From Datura wrightii (lineage: Eukaryota > Streptophyta > Magnoliopsida > Solanales > Solanaceae): DNA of 64,000 nt. The translations under genes were made by a program, and so were the position numbers. Of this stretch, positions 11,111-23,392 are shown in pieces; within the stretch, counting starts at the first letter, position 1, and every line of letters begins with the position of its first letter. The notes beneath the pieces were generated by a model, which was given only the letters and a program-made list of their open reading frames with translations, made no database searches and had not been told where the DNA came from. Where the stretch lies: assembly GCA_035772735.1 (NCBI GenBank), contig JASDFA010000018.1:57566001-57630000 (forward strand), given 5' to 3'.

Positions 11111-12640
11111 TTAGTATCATACCGCTCACTAAATAATTAGCCAAATCTACATACCAGGGGGCCAAAGTGTTATTCATAGCCAACATCTTCTCATAGTAAA
11201 AGCATCATCAAATCTCTATCTCTCCTGCAGGGATCCCTACATCCTAAAGGCGTGATAGATGATTTTCTACTTAGTTCTTGGTGCCCTTCCTATCCTTGAA
11301 TTTGAAATTGAATTTCTACAATCGAAGCACCCATCTAATAAGTCTCAATTTTGCATCCTTCTTGGCCATCAAATACTTTCAGGCTGCATGATCTGTATAC
11401 ACTATCACTTCTTAAATGCATAAACAATGGCTAGTAACTCCTGCTCAGACACTCTATAGTTCACCTGTACTGAATTCAAAGTCTTATTTCATTAGTAGAT
11501 AGGGTGTAGGATTTTATTATGCCTTTCCCCCAAAATATCCCTAATTGTTACATCATTGGTATCATATATCATCTTAAAAGGAAAAGAACAGCCTGGAGTT
11601 GTAAGATTAGGAGTTGAGGTCAGCTGCTTCTTCAACTCTTCAAATGTCTCAAGACAGTTCTCATCAAACACAAATTTAGCCTTTTTTACAAGAAGATTTC
11701 ACATAGTTTGAGCTATCTCTGGGAAATTCTTGATAAACCTTCTATAAATGCCAACACGGACCAACAAATTTTAGACACCTTTTATGGAGATAGGAGGAGA
11801 AAGTTTAGCAATAACTTCAATTTTAGCTTGATCTACCTTTATACCCTTTTCAAAATTTTTTTGCCCAGGTATAATGCCCTATTTGACCATGAAATGACAT
11901 TTTTTCCAATTAAGAACCAAGATTGTCTCCTCACATCTTTGTAGTACTTGACCTAGATGGTAAAGACATTCTTTAAAAGAGTCACCAACAACTGCAAAAT
12001 CATCCATGAATACCTCTAGGATGTTCTCCACTATCTCAGAAAATGTAGCAAGAATACATCATTGGAAAGATGTAGAAGTATTACATAACTTGAATGGCCT
12101 TGTAATAAAAGCAAAAGTCCTATAAGGACAATAAAGGTCATCTTCTCTTGGTCCTCTAATGCAATAATGATTTTACTATACCTTAAGTAACCATCTAGAA
12201 GACAGTAATATGCTCTCCCTACTAACTGATCCAACATATAATCAATAAAGGACATCAATAAGTGATACTTGCAAGTTATTGCATTCATTTTGCAATATTC
12301 AATGCAAAATCTTTAGCCTGGGATAGTCCTGGTAGGTACTAACTAATGCTTATTATTCTTCACCACTGTCACACCTCCCTTTTTAGGCACACATTGAACT
12401 GGACTAACATATTTACTGTTTGATATAGGATAGACCATTCCAACACCTAGCCACTGGATAATATCATTCATCACCACCTCTTGCATATCAAAATTTAGTC
12501 ACCTCTGATGATCCATGGTAGGAGAGTTCTTCTCCTCTAGTGAAATATTGTGCTCACAGATACCTAAACGAATGCCTCTAATATCAGTAATAGTCCAACC
12601 AATGGACAATCTATATTTCATCAACATATGAGTAGCTTAT
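11111..12640 (-). pseudogene. Athila reverse transcriptase and RNase H (broken)
   Basis: RT copies element RNA into DNA and RNase H removes the RNA strand. On the minus strand the RT fingers/palm read FIDYMLDQLVGRAYYCLLDG and EDQEKMTF (about 12130-12260). The catalytic motif Phe-Met-Asp-Asp-Phe lies at 11996-12010, followed by AVVGDSF. RNase H is recognisable as VIVYTDHAA, DAKLRLIRWVL and NHLSRL between about 11240 and 11410. Several in-frame stops, mostly at expected Gln or Trp codons, and frameshifts make it inactive. The key catalytic Asp pair is kept. Confidence 0.85.
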
Positions 12641-13470
12641 GTACCTATTTATCAATTAGAAATGAGGAGATAATAATGGGAAAAGTGTAATTTTTCCCTA
12701 AGAACTTATAACTAAAATGAGCTGGAAATGGCTTGAGCTCAAGCTTTGGTGGTTCCACAGTAGGTGGATTAGCTAGAGGTGTCATCCTATTCTCAAGATC
12801 TAATGATATCTTCTTAATCCTATATGAATAATACCTAAGCCCCTCTAGCAAATTGACAGTCTCTGTATAACATTCCATATCATTGGTTGCATCATAGTTT
12901 ACCAAAATATCCGCCAAACATCACCTAATCGTTCTTCCTATACTTGTATATCCTTTATATCATTCACAACATCAATGTTATCAATAATAGAAATCCTCTC
13001 ATACCCTCTAGGTGACTTTATCCATTTACCTGCTATAAAGGTTACCTCTTCATCATTTACCTAGAATTTAATCTCGTTCTTTTTCAAGTCCATGAGTACT
13101 CTACCGGTAGTAAAGAATGGACATCCCAAAATAATGAAAATCTCAATAAAACTGCATAATCAAGAATATCAAAGTCTCCTAGGAGTATGAATTTCCCAAC
13201 CTAAACATGGAAATCATCAATTTTACCCTCTAGCTTCTTGATCAATATGTCAGCTATTTGTAATCTCATACTAGTGGGTCTTAGAATGCCAAATCTATAT
13301 CTCTTGAATATAGCAAGCAGCATCAGATTAATTCTTGAACCATTATCACACAGAGCTCTAGAAAAATCTTATAGGCCGATAGTGCATGAAATAGTAAATG
13401 CTCCGGGATCACCCTTTTTCTCCACCATGGTTCTTGAAATAATAGCACTAACTCAGTGAGTAACTATGAC
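12641..13470 (-). pseudogene. Athila aspartic protease and linker (broken)
   Basis: The minus strand around 13240-13460 reads GDPGAFTISCTIG, then LCDNGSRINLM where Athila proteases have LCDLGASINLMP, then TSMRLQIAD. The catalytic Asp-X-Gly is kept as Asp-Asn-Gly. The linker towards RT at 12645-12917 includes PPKLELKPFPAHFSYKFLG. Many stops follow in the C-terminal half of protease. It lies between gag (right) and RT (left), as expected for a minus-strand element. Confidence 0.75.
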
Positions 13471-14900
13471 TATCTCATCCTTTAGTTCTCTCTTCTTTTT
13501 GACAAGCTCCTTGAGGTATTTTGCAAAACCCAACTTCTCCATGAATGAATCTACAAAAGGAATGCTCAATAATACTTGCTTCAACATATTAAGATATTTT
13601 CGAACTTGGCATTCCAGACCTTCTTCATCAACCTCTGTGGGAATGGTGGAGCAGAATTTGGAATTGGTGACAATGGTTTGGAAACCTCTACCACCTCTTC
13701 CTTAGCCTTTTCCTTGGTTGCTTAACCTACCACAATCTCCTCAATGTTTGGAACATAAACCTAAACTTCATCTTCTTCCTCAGCAACCTTATCATTAATA
13801 GACTGGTCAGCTCTAGAACTCAGCATTTTACCAGTCTAAGTAGTAATAGCCATAAAATGTGCATTTTGTCCTCCTCTATTGCCCTTAGAATTAGCAACAG
13901 TGTCACTCGGTAAATGGCCCTTCTGCTTAACATTTTTTCTCCCTAGATAAGTCTCTCAGTTGCTGCTCAAACTTCTAAATAGATGATGTATGAGATCTTA
14001 CAATATGGGCCATGCTCTTAAGAGTTATATTTGATCTCTCCTGATTTTGCCAGCATGCTTTCTAGGTTGAAGCTTCCGTAGTCCTAAGAAGGCCCTTCTC
14101 TCCAATTCTTAGCAATAGACCCTTGGCTCCTACGAGGGATATAAGGGTGGTTAGAGCTTCTATTTTTGAAGTTGTTTTTCTACCAATTCTGATTCTAATA
14201 CCCTACTCATTATCTTGACCTCACAGCTGCGGCCTCTATTCATTGCTAAAAATTCTAATTCTAGTTCAATTAGTTCTGCCTCTGATAACCTCCTTGCACA
14301 TTAGTAATATAATGATCATCCTCAAACTACACTAGAGGTTGCTCTGCATATTGTTGGCCTTGCATTTGAGTAGGATAATCCTGCATATCATCAACCACAT
14401 TAACTTTCTTTAGCTTACTCTTTGTCAATCTTTTGGTGAGCAAAGCAATAATAGAGGCCAAGGTTGTCATCATCTGGTCTTTCTTTTAGTTCTCTTTTCT
14501 AAAATGGCTTATAAACGAGGCAACAATATTAGCACCCCTACTAGCATCTCAAGCATGCCAAGCATGATTATGCTTGGCTATTCTGTCAAGAATGAAGGTG
14601 ATGTGGGCAAGTTTTATCCATAAAATAGCCTCCTGCCACATTATTTGCCACCAATTGGGTCAGAGGGTCTAAACTAGTGTAAAACTTCTCTAGAAGAACG
14701 TTTCTAGGGAACCCATGATTGGGAGCTTTGAGAACATATTGTTTCAAACTTTCCCAAGCCTCGAACAACTGCTTTCTCAGTATCCACTTGAAGTGAAAGA
14801 TCTTATCTCTCTCTACCTTTTTTCTTGAGGGAAACCATTTCTTCAAGAATACATTCAACAACTCATTCCAAGTATGGATTTATAACAAAGCAAACAAGGT
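13471..14900 (-). pseudogene. Athila gag (broken)
   Basis: Best preserved at 14586-14861, where the minus strand reads KWFPSRKKVERDKIFHFK, FEAWESLKQYVLKAPNHGFP and FYTSLDPLTQLVANNVAGG, the retrotransposon capsid signature of Athila gag. Downstream (13470-14580) is Asn/Gln-rich and shows only short open stretches. No clean zinc knuckle was found. The 5' end runs close to the primer site at 14964. Confidence 0.75.
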
Positions 14901-14963
14901 GTGATGGAATAGATCAAGACTGGAATTGAAAATATTTGTCAATCAATAATTTCAAAAGCTATT

Positions 14964-14980
14964 TTCCAGTAATAGCGCCA
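14964..14980 (-). other. Degenerate primer binding site, tRNA-Asp type
   Basis: Minus-strand TGGCGCTATTACTGGAA resembles TGGCGCCGTTGCCGGGGA, the complement of the 3' end of tRNA-Asp(GUC), which is the primer used by the Athila-like copies at 58405 and 61042. It lies 5 nt from the LTR edge at 14986. Confidence 0.65.
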
Positions 14981-14985
14981 AAATT

Positions 14986-16440
14986 TGATATACTCAAAAT
15001 TACACTGAAATATTATGTAAAGTGATTGAATACAAATATAGTAACCCAACAAGGTTGGAGTCGAATTCCACAAGGAATAGACATGAAAATATTACTGATA
15101 TGAGTAAATATATGATTATTTGTTTAAAGATGCTATTCCATTAAGGTTGAAATATTTCATAGTTAAACTAATTAGTATGCTACAATGTAAGTGTTTATAA
15201 TCAATCAGTTAAATAACCAAGGTTATATTTTCATTATGGGCTGCTCCACCTAACTTTCTTAACCAATACACCAATAGTGACTTTGTCCGTGTGTGTGTGC
15301 ACGCGCGCGCGTGTGCACTTATAATTCCTAACTAATCACTTAATGTTTTCCAATATTTAAGTAGTTTTTCTTAGTTAATTCTTCCAAAAAATTAGAGTTA
15401 TCTATGAATATATATTTTCTGCAAAGTAAATTTATTAACAAAGGGTTAATGCCTTGAGTTATTGTTAGTTAATCCTTCCAAATCCTAATTAACTTTTTCA
15501 AGTGTAATTAGAATCAATTGCCATGAAGTGATATTTGGAACTATCAACCCTAAATGAAAAATGAGAACTAATTAAATATATTTAAATTCACTATCGATAT
15601 TCAACATAAGATTCCTAGATTTTGCAACCCTATTGGATTCACAACCATAGTAGAGAAATTAGCTACGCATAATTGAAGAAAAAACCAAAATCTTGAATAA
15701 ATCATAAAAGTACTTACAATAATATTTAGTACTTATAAAAGCTAGAATACCAAATCAATCTATTAGAAATCCAAGATATTGCGTCTAATATTCTCCACAA
15801 ACTTTTCCAGACTATATCGTGTATTAACCTCCTCAAACATACCTACAAAAAGATATTTATAATGAGGAGGGAGTCTAGATCCTAAACCTACTCAGAACTT
15901 CTCAAGTGTAACTTATGGCCTATAGAAATAATTTATGGTTTGTAGAATGTGTCGTTGATGGTCTTATCTTATTAATTGTCAGTGGCTATAAATGATCTGC
16001 GGACTGTAAAATCCACATATAGTCCTCAGAATTGCTTCGTAGGATTCTTCTAGACTCAGATAGCCTCTATTGTACTTTATTTTGCACTCCGTACTTTGAA
16101 TTACTACCCGTAACTGCATTTCTTCTATTGAACTCCAGATTGTAGAATCTCTAATTCTGAGTTACGATGCTCATTTAGGTTCGTGGATGGATTCTACGGC
16201 CCGTAATTGGCACCGTCCTTCTACCATAGTTATCCAATTTTCCACTCTGCTATGATGCCCCTCTGAATTTCATTTATTGTTTAACAGATGGACTACATAA
16301 TCTAGCTGCCATTCGTATGTTTTTCTTTTGCAGCAGATTTTCCTTATTTTATTAAATTATTCTCCATTTTGATTGGGATTTTTGAAACACAACATTATAA
16401 CATTAAAATTAACTTATAATAATACTTAAATACATGATCA
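14986..16440 (-). repeat. 5' LTR of the Athila element, about 1,455 bp
   Basis: The plus strand begins TGATATACTC after the primer site and ends TACATGATCA, giving TGAT...ATCA inverted ends on either strand. Near its primer-side end it carries the U5-like phrase GGAGTCGAATTCCACAAGG, comparable to ATCGATCCCACAGGGACT in the family A LTRs. U3 has repeated AATCTGCGGACTGTA-like phrases (15905-16210). The right edge is inferred from the terminal CA and the change of sequence. Confidence 0.6.
15288..15318. repeat. Alternating purine-pyrimidine tract
   Basis: 31 nt of unbroken alternation: (GT)n, then GCAC, then (GC)n, then GTGTGCAC. It lies inside the Athila LTR. Confidence 0.9.
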
Positions 16441-17050
16441 AATATATGAAAAGAAATACTGAAGGAGACGAAACTCCAACCAAATGCAGTTCAAAGGATG
16501 AGGCTATGGAAATTTTTGAACGGTCCACGAAATTTGCCCCAGTGTTGATTATGATGATATTGGGTGTTGCAGGAGTGGTATGGAAGAATATTAGAAACTT
16601 AAAAGGTTAATTTTTTGTAAACCTTGACGGATATAGTTCGGAGGACAAGGGGGAACAATTTTGAACACGAATTTCAAAATTTGCCCCAGTGTCATTGTGA
16701 AGCAGAAAGGTTTGTGATATTGAGTTGAGCAGAGTTTTAGGAGAGAATCCTTGACCTTTTCTAGTGAATTTGAATCCCCTCACTAGCATGCCCTTGTTTG
16801 TTGCTTAGAGGTAATTCCATGTTGTAGTGTGTTGACCTGCATAAAAAAGGTGTGACCAAGTACCTATTTGGTCTTTGCAATTAAAATGTGAAGAGTAGAG
16901 AGTAGAGAAATTTTTAAACAAATATTGAAGCCTTCGAAGTGTCTTTTAGCATATCTCTGTGGATAGAGATAAAGATAGGGATCCATCTAGATCTTGATTC
17001 AGTATTTCCATATTTTTTCTTTTTTCTGATTGATTGCCTTAGAAGATCTA
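16441..17050 (-). other. Tat/Ogre 3' noncoding region
   Basis: No coding signal. ATTTGCCCCAGTGT occurs at about 16530 and again at about 16670; its complement ACTGGGGCAAAT resembles the polypurine tract region of Tat/Ogre elements. The left boundary with the Athila LTR is approximate. Confidence 0.45.
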
Positions 17051-17055
17051 GACTG

Positions 17056-17370
17056 GTAGGGTAACATGGTGCAGCGGCCTCCATCTAGTAGAGTAAATTG
17101 AAAATGTAGGCCTCCATCTGGCAGGGTAAATTAAAATGTAGGGACTCTATGTGGCGGTGGAATCCAAATGTAGGGCCTCCATCGGGCGAGGCAAACCAAA
17201 ACATAGAGCCTCCATATGTCGGGGTGACTAAAAATGTAGAGCCTCCATCTAGCAGGGAAAATTAATATGTAGGGCCACTATCTGGTGAGAAAATTGAAAT
17301 TTAGGGCCTCCTTCTAGCGAGGAAAATTAAGATGTATAGCGTCTATCTAGAGGGATGAATTTGTAAAAAG
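17056..17370 (-). repeat. Tandem array 1, about 45-nt unit
   Basis: About seven diverged units, each with AGGGCCTCCATCTGGC-like wording followed by GGGTAAATTAAAATGT. It sits downstream (on the minus strand) of Tat/Ogre integrase, so it is probably the element's 3' noncoding array. Confidence 0.85.
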
Positions 17371-17384
17371 TAAAATTGGATGGT

Positions 17385-17840
17385 GTCACCAATATACACG
17401 CCTCCTAATTCGATGGAGTTTTGCTAATGTACATGCCTCCGATTGGCAGAGTGTCACTTTCCTTATATACATACCTCTGATGGATGGAGTATTGCTTTAT
17501 TAATATGCAGTCATCCGATTGGTGAAGCATCATTTTATTGGTGTATAATCCTCTAATTGACGGAGTTACACTTTGTTAATATATAGGGATTCGATTGGAG
17601 GAGTGTTGCTTCACTTATGTACAATCCTCTGATTGGCAGAGTGTTATTTTTCTTATGTATAGTCCTCTGACTGAAGGAGTTTTGACTATATTAGTAAAAT
17701 CTGATTTTCTTTGAAGTTAGTCGGCATTCTCCTCTTTAGCAGAGTTTATATGGTGCAGTCAGTAGGCGGTCTCTATTTGATGGAGTTTATTCGACGAAAT
17801 TATATTTTATGCTTTAGTTGGTGAAGCTCATTCGATATAC
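17385..17840 (-). repeat. Tandem array 2, about 50-nt unit
   Basis: Seven or more diverged units with ATACATGCCTCTGATTGGCA, then GAGTGTTGCTTT. It directly follows array 1 and shares the short core CCTC-GATTGGC-GAGT, so the two arrays may be related. The last, weaker units reach about 17840. Confidence 0.8.
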
Positions 17841-18560
17841 GTAGACTATCCTAACAAGAGCTTACCGACTTGTTATTTGATCTAGATCTAGGAAATACCT
17901 GCAAGATTCAAGACAAATGCTCCTTAGAGACGGTATGATTGGGAAAATTAAGAGTTTAAGGAAGAGATTATTTGGCTCATGATTTTTCGGCAAGTTAAGT
18001 GGTATTTTTTCCTCCTGTCTGAAACTTGTTCCAGTGTTCTCTTTCTTCACGCTTGTCAACCTGCACTTCAAAGAAAAATTCTTAATTTATTTTTTGGAGG
18101 GGTGCCTTAATTTGTGTTGATTTGCTAGACTTGGCCTTATCACTGATTTATTCCACTAGTGGTCTGGTATCTGTTGTTCTTGAGACTATGTAGGTGGAAA
18201 GATAGAGAAATATCTTGAAAAATATGCGTTTTGGAAATCTTTATGTAGGTTTTGGGTATACGATAATCTTTAATCATTTTCAGATTATGACATGTTTTGA
18301 AATCCATTGGGCTTCTCTGTAATCAAAGGTCACCCTCATCGTAGCCATATCTTTTGAAGATGCATTTCATCCTCTGAGATACCATAGTGGGATTATTTGT
18401 ATCCAAAGGTGTACTACAAATAGAGGTTTTTTCTTAGGGGTATGATCGCACTTTTCCAGTTTCCTACGTATTCCCAAATAAGAATCAGGTATCTACATAG
18501 TTCAAGGGTTTAAAGTATGCAATGCATCAACCAAGCTTGACTCAAGCAACCTACATATCC
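17841..18560 (-). other. Noncoding stretch between tandem arrays and integrase
   Basis: About 700 nt with no recognisable protein on either strand. The open frame at 17862-18071 resembles nothing I know. Position suggests integrase C-terminal decay plus the 3' noncoding part of the Tat/Ogre element. Confidence 0.4.
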
Positions 18561-19415
18561 AAGAGGAATTAGGTCATAATATAGTTCAATACATTTGAGA
18601 AAAATAAAATATGCAAATGCAAAGTGGAATCAAGTCCCTCATGAGATTGTTATTAAGATTCATTGCATTGTCTATAATGATTGATTCTGAAACTCCAAAC
18701 TGACAGATCAATATTAATGCGAACAAAATCAGCTGCCACCTTTTTAGTGACTGCCTTGTGTGTGGATGCTTCAACCCATTTTGAGAAAAAATCAATGGCC
18801 AGCAAGATGAAACACTGTCTATTTGATGCTGGAGATTCTATCTAATCATGTCCATTCGCCAAGAGGCAAACGGCCAAGGGGAACCCATCACATTAAGTTC
18901 ATTGGGCGGAACTCATATAAAGTCTCCATGAACTTTACATTGATGACATTTTTGCATGTAATAGATGCTATCTATTTCCATGGTTATCCAAAAGTACCCT
19001 GCTCTTTGAATTTTCTTTGCCAAGGTGAAACCATTCATATGAAGCCCATATGTTCATCCATGTATTTCTTCTAAGATCTTTGTTTCTCAGCAGCGTCGAC
19101 ACATCTCAACAGTCCTAGATTTAGGGTCCTTCGATAAAGGATTTCCTTGCTGAGGAAGATATAGTTTGTCATTCTTCTTTGAGTTCGCTTCTGGGCACTG
19201 CTAGCATTTTTCGAGCACTATCCTACCTCAAGCAACCTTTTGAGGTCATAGTACCAAGATATGCCATATGGCTCCTCATCGACATTGAAAGAATATACCT
19301 GTTGGTCAAGTAATCCTATATTGATAGGGTCAATATAGTTCTTATCTGGCATGGATCATTGAAGATAGTGTTGCCAAAGCATCAGCAAATTCATTTTGAG
19401 CTCGAGGGACGTGTC
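18561..19415 (-). pseudogene. Tat/Ogre RNase H end and integrase (broken)
   Basis: Minus-strand order: RNase H C-terminus at about 19370-19440 (HDRHVPRAQNEFADALATLS), then the integrase zinc region at about 18950-19040 (HMNGFTLAKKIQRAGYFW, MQKCHQCKVHGD), then the core at 18586-18800 (SQNGLKHPHTRQSLKRW, QFGVSESIIIDNAMNLNN). The FADALATL and GVPESIITDNGANLN-type phrases are diagnostic of the Tat/Ogre lineage. There are many stops. The RNase H end is cut by a chromovirus LTR at about 19416. Confidence 0.83.
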
Positions 19416-21975
19416 GATCATGACCCGAGCATAGACCCCAAACAACAACAGGAGCCTTGAACCATGAATGGTTTAAATCTAACCCATCACATAGAATATT
19501 ATTAGCATAATATGACTTTTTAGGAAAATTGAGAAGAAGCTAACTAAAATATAAAACATTCACTTACGGATAATAAGATAATTTGATAATTTAAACACTG
19601 AGTCTCAAAGATGGACATACTAATTCTATGTCTGAAAGTCTCTACTAACTGATGAGCTATTAGGAGAAGGCCCCAGTTTACTCCAAAGTCTAAAACCAAA
19701 AAAAACATAAAAGAACTGAAATGAAGTAGATAACTCAGTCCTCGGAATGTGAGGACTCATCATTACTAGTTGATCAAGTCCAGAACGTATCTAACTATGG
19801 GGCTGAGTCTGAGTACCTGGATCAATATCATGAAATGATATAGCTTATAGAATATGCAGCTAGTACTTTGAATGTACTGAGTATGTATTGTAAGTAAAAC
19901 ATGCTAGTAAGACAATAAAAGAGATCATGAGTGAAACTTCGTATAAAACATGAGCTTATGATCGTCAATTTAGCATAAAGGCTCAAAGTTTGCAAAACTA
20001 TAACATCAGGCTTATCATGAATGAGTTCATAAGTAAAATCCTTATAAAGCATATTTTTGAGCTAAATCATCATAATTCATAAATCCATGAAACATGAACA
20101 TGAACACATACATATATATAATATAAACTAAGGAACAACGGGAGACGCATCATAATCGGCACCATCATGATAGAGCTTACATGATGCCTTGACTATCTCT
20201 CTTAAGTGGGCAGAGCCGTCCTAAGCCTTGCCAGGGAAAAGAATAGTGAAAGATATGATATTACTCATGACCTGGGCGATAATCTCCAATAACGATGACC
20301 CCTGCATGCGCCCTTTGAGGCAGGGGAGGCACTCCCCAATAGTGGAGATCCATATTCGTCGGGCTAACGGAACCATTCTCTAATATCGAGTACCCCTTAT
20401 CCTATGGTGGCATGTAGTTTTGATACCTAGGCTTTGTCTAAACCCGTAGCCTACTCATGGTTAGACACTACTCCCAAAAACAAGCACATGGCTCATATTC
20501 ATCATCGTGAAACATACTTGACCTTTACATGGGCTAGCTATAAATCATGAGGTTAATAAACATGCTTAAAATACGTGAACTAGCCTTGACATATGGCCCT
20601 TAAGTCAGCCATAATACATAAGCTTGAAATTCATGAAAGAATGCATACTTTGAGGAAAATCATCATAAATTCATGAGCAAAGCTAGTAGAAAACATACAT
20701 TCATAATCATAAAATATGGGTTGGATCATAACATACTTGAAATCATAAGAGAATCATTAAGTTTCATTCTATTTGGGTCTAATCCTAGAAATTCATGAAA
20801 TCGTGCTTGAAACTAGAAATTCATATATTCATGAGGGATTTGATTAGGAGGCATATAGTCATCATCATAAAACATGAGGTGAATCCTAAGGGTATTTCAT
20901 AGAAGAATAAGAAAGAATTCAACAATAATGAAACCCAACTCCAAAATTTTGAAATTTAGGGCTTGGAAGGATGGAAATCATGAATTCAACTTAAGAAGGG
21001 CATGAGGATGGAAGAAATCCCCCATTCGTGACCCTACATACCTGGGTAATTGATTTCCTAACTTGCCTTGAAGACCCAAAAAGAAATTGGAAGACTTTGA
21101 TGAAGAACCCTAGCTCCTTCCTAGAGAGGAAATCTTCAATCTGCGAATGTTTTGAGAGAATGAGGGCTTAAGCAAAGCAAAAGCCCTAAATACACCCTTT
21201 AGGAGGGTTGAACTAACGTTGTTTAGGAGTTAGAAACTTAGGAATTATGAAAATTCTCTTAAAAACTAGGATGAAAAGTGGAATGTTCCTAACATAACGG
21301 ATAACCCAACAATCCGTTAGTCCACTTAACAGGTCGTTAAGACCTCTCGTTGCCACCAGAGATATTTTCCAATTTTCTAATCTTTACTTGACACCTCCAC
21401 TTAACAATTTGTCATGTAACATAATGGGTCACTTAACTAGTCATCAAGACTCTCTGAAACTCAAGTTTTCCACCAATTTTTGCCATTTAACAATTCGTTA
21501 GCTGACTTAATGACTCACTTGACGTATCATTTAGTAATCTAGTGCAGTTTTTCCATGTTTCACTAAACTTCTCATAACTTTTCACTTAAAGCTATGATTG
21601 ATGCAAGGTCAGATGAATTCGAGATAATACTCAAAGGACTTCAATTTAATGTGTTGAATCAGCCAAGAATACTTTGTAAAATAGGATCTATGATTGTTTG
21701 AAGTTGTCCCTTGCAAGAACTTATACGAAAACTCAATCAGTAAGAAGGCTCTCAACTCAACTTTGTGCTAGAGGTTCCTTATGACCTTAGTTTGTATCCA
21801 ATGCACTTATCACACTTAAAAATTGATATTAACACCTAGTTTCCATAGAATCCACTAGGCTTGGGTCTATCCACATACCTAGAACAGTTTCAAACTTAGC
21901 CCGAAAGTCCGAGGCATTAAAATATATCAACCCACTAGTCTTGGGTCTAGTATTAGGGATTTTTAGGGTGTTACA
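19416..21975 (-). repeat. 3' LTR of minus-strand chromovirus, about 2,560 bp
   Basis: The plus strand begins near ATGACCCGAGCATAGACC and ends TAGGGTGTTACA at 21975, followed by a minus-strand polypurine tract. Its left 400 bp match 24703-25106 closely in order (ACTCAAAGATGGACATACTA, AAGTAGATAACT, GTGAGGACT), so the two are LTRs of one subfamily. U3 (about 21295-21540) repeats ATCCGTTAG / GGTCGTTAAG words instead of the CACGACTCG word of the other LTRs. Confidence 0.82.
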
Positions 21976-21992
21976 TTATCTTCCCCCTGGAA
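21976..21992 (-). other. Polypurine tract
   Basis: Minus-strand CCAGGGGGAAGATAA immediately before TGTAACACC, the same arrangement as at 6944 and 46623 in the other orientation. Confidence 0.8.
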
Positions 21993-22229
21993 ATTGTAAT
22001 TCTCAAATGTAGACTAAGAATACTTAAAGCATAGGGAAGGAACTAAAAATCCAAGACTGAATAACCATAGCCGAAAATTAACGGAGTGACTGACTTCGGA
22101 CTGAGATACATGACCGAACTAAATTCATGAAACATACATGAATGCTATGACATGAAAGGAACTGAGAGACATGAACTTGACATGAAAATAAATAGAGAAT
22201 TAAGGAAGAAACTAATACCTCAAGCCGGA

Positions 22230-22430
22230 ACAGAACTGGAATGGAAAAGATGCGGGTATCTAGTCATCGTCCTCGCTTCCCACGTAGCTCCCTCCACTAG
22301 TTGATTCTTCTGTAAAACCTTCACTAAAGCTACCTCTTTGTTCCTTAACTTTCGAACCTACCAATCCAAGATTTCAACTGGAACCTTCTCATAAAAGAGA
22401 CTGTCATTCTCACCAACACCTCTTCAGCCC
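22230..22430 (-). pseudogene. Chromodomain tail of integrase (broken)
   Basis: The minus strand reads YEKVPVEILDW, a stop, VRKLRNKEVALVKVLQKNQ, VEGATWEA and TRYPHLF, parallel to the tails at 6530 and 46200. It lies about 250 nt from the 3' LTR, as expected. Between it and gag there is too little room for RT, RNase H and integrase. Confidence 0.82.
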
Positions 22431-23392
22431 TTTCATGGGTGAAGATTTCAGAGGCACCTTGTTAACTGCACCAACTTCCCTGAATACTACCACATCATTC
22501 AAGCTTATCACTACTATCATATTTTGGCTCCTTGTTAGCCTAAACTGCCCCAAAGCTCCTCAGACTCCTTGACATGACTAAAAACTACACTTTGTGAACT
22601 TCTACCTACAAGCACCTAAGGCATGAATAGGGAAATAATCCTGGACATATCTATTGCAACTATCATTTCTATTACGATGAATATACCTAGGGTTGAGAAT
22701 AAGGAAATCATAAACATGAATCATTCAAGAAATCTAAGTTGAGCATATACATGATGTAGCATGACTTTATGAGCTGGTACGGCAGATTCTAAGGACTAAG
22801 TTCATAGAGTTGAGCACACTAGGAGGCATGAGCGTGCATACATAATAAGCTTCATGACATGAAGCTGAGATTTATGACATCATGGAAAAATACTGGGATC
22901 ATAGATTGAAGTAGTTATCTAGCATTCAAAGAACCTGAATATAAGTATAAGTAAAGCATAATGTCGATTGAAACACAAGGGAAAACATCTGAGTAGGAAA
23001 GGGTCGACATCCTAAGGCTCTACTAGAACTCCCATACTATAAAGAACTCAAGATTTGAGTTGTCCCTTCAACTTATCATCTCCCCCTTAGCTTAAAATCA
23101 TCATTCTAAGGCTTTTGGATTCTTTCTTAAGGTTAGGATAACATCAATAACTCTTGACTTCCCATTCGCCTTTAAACCGGTCATTGAAGGCTTCATACTT
23201 ATAACCATTTATACCATCCAGGGGATAAATCTCATACTAGCATACTAAAAGGAATCATATACCTTATGTTGTGGTTCCTGGTCCTGGCAATATGTAAGTA
23301 CCAATATGAGAAGCTCATAACATATATGTGACTACTTCTGGTGAGTTCTCCAGATCCTGGCATGATAACAGGGTGTAGAAGCGGTTCTAATG
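22431..23392 (-). other. Decayed protease/pol remnant
   Basis: Short minus-strand scraps only (for example a protease-like stretch near 22580-22640). Most of pol is deleted between gag and the chromodomain. Confidence 0.4.

Noticed and set aside
13238..13705. Two plus-strand frames of 73 and 79 codons
   Set aside because: Complement of the Athila protease and gag end.
17056..17840. Regularly spaced short repeats, considered as a CRISPR array
   Set aside because: Units are directly tandem and diverged, without identical repeats and unique spacers; the context is a plant retroelement.
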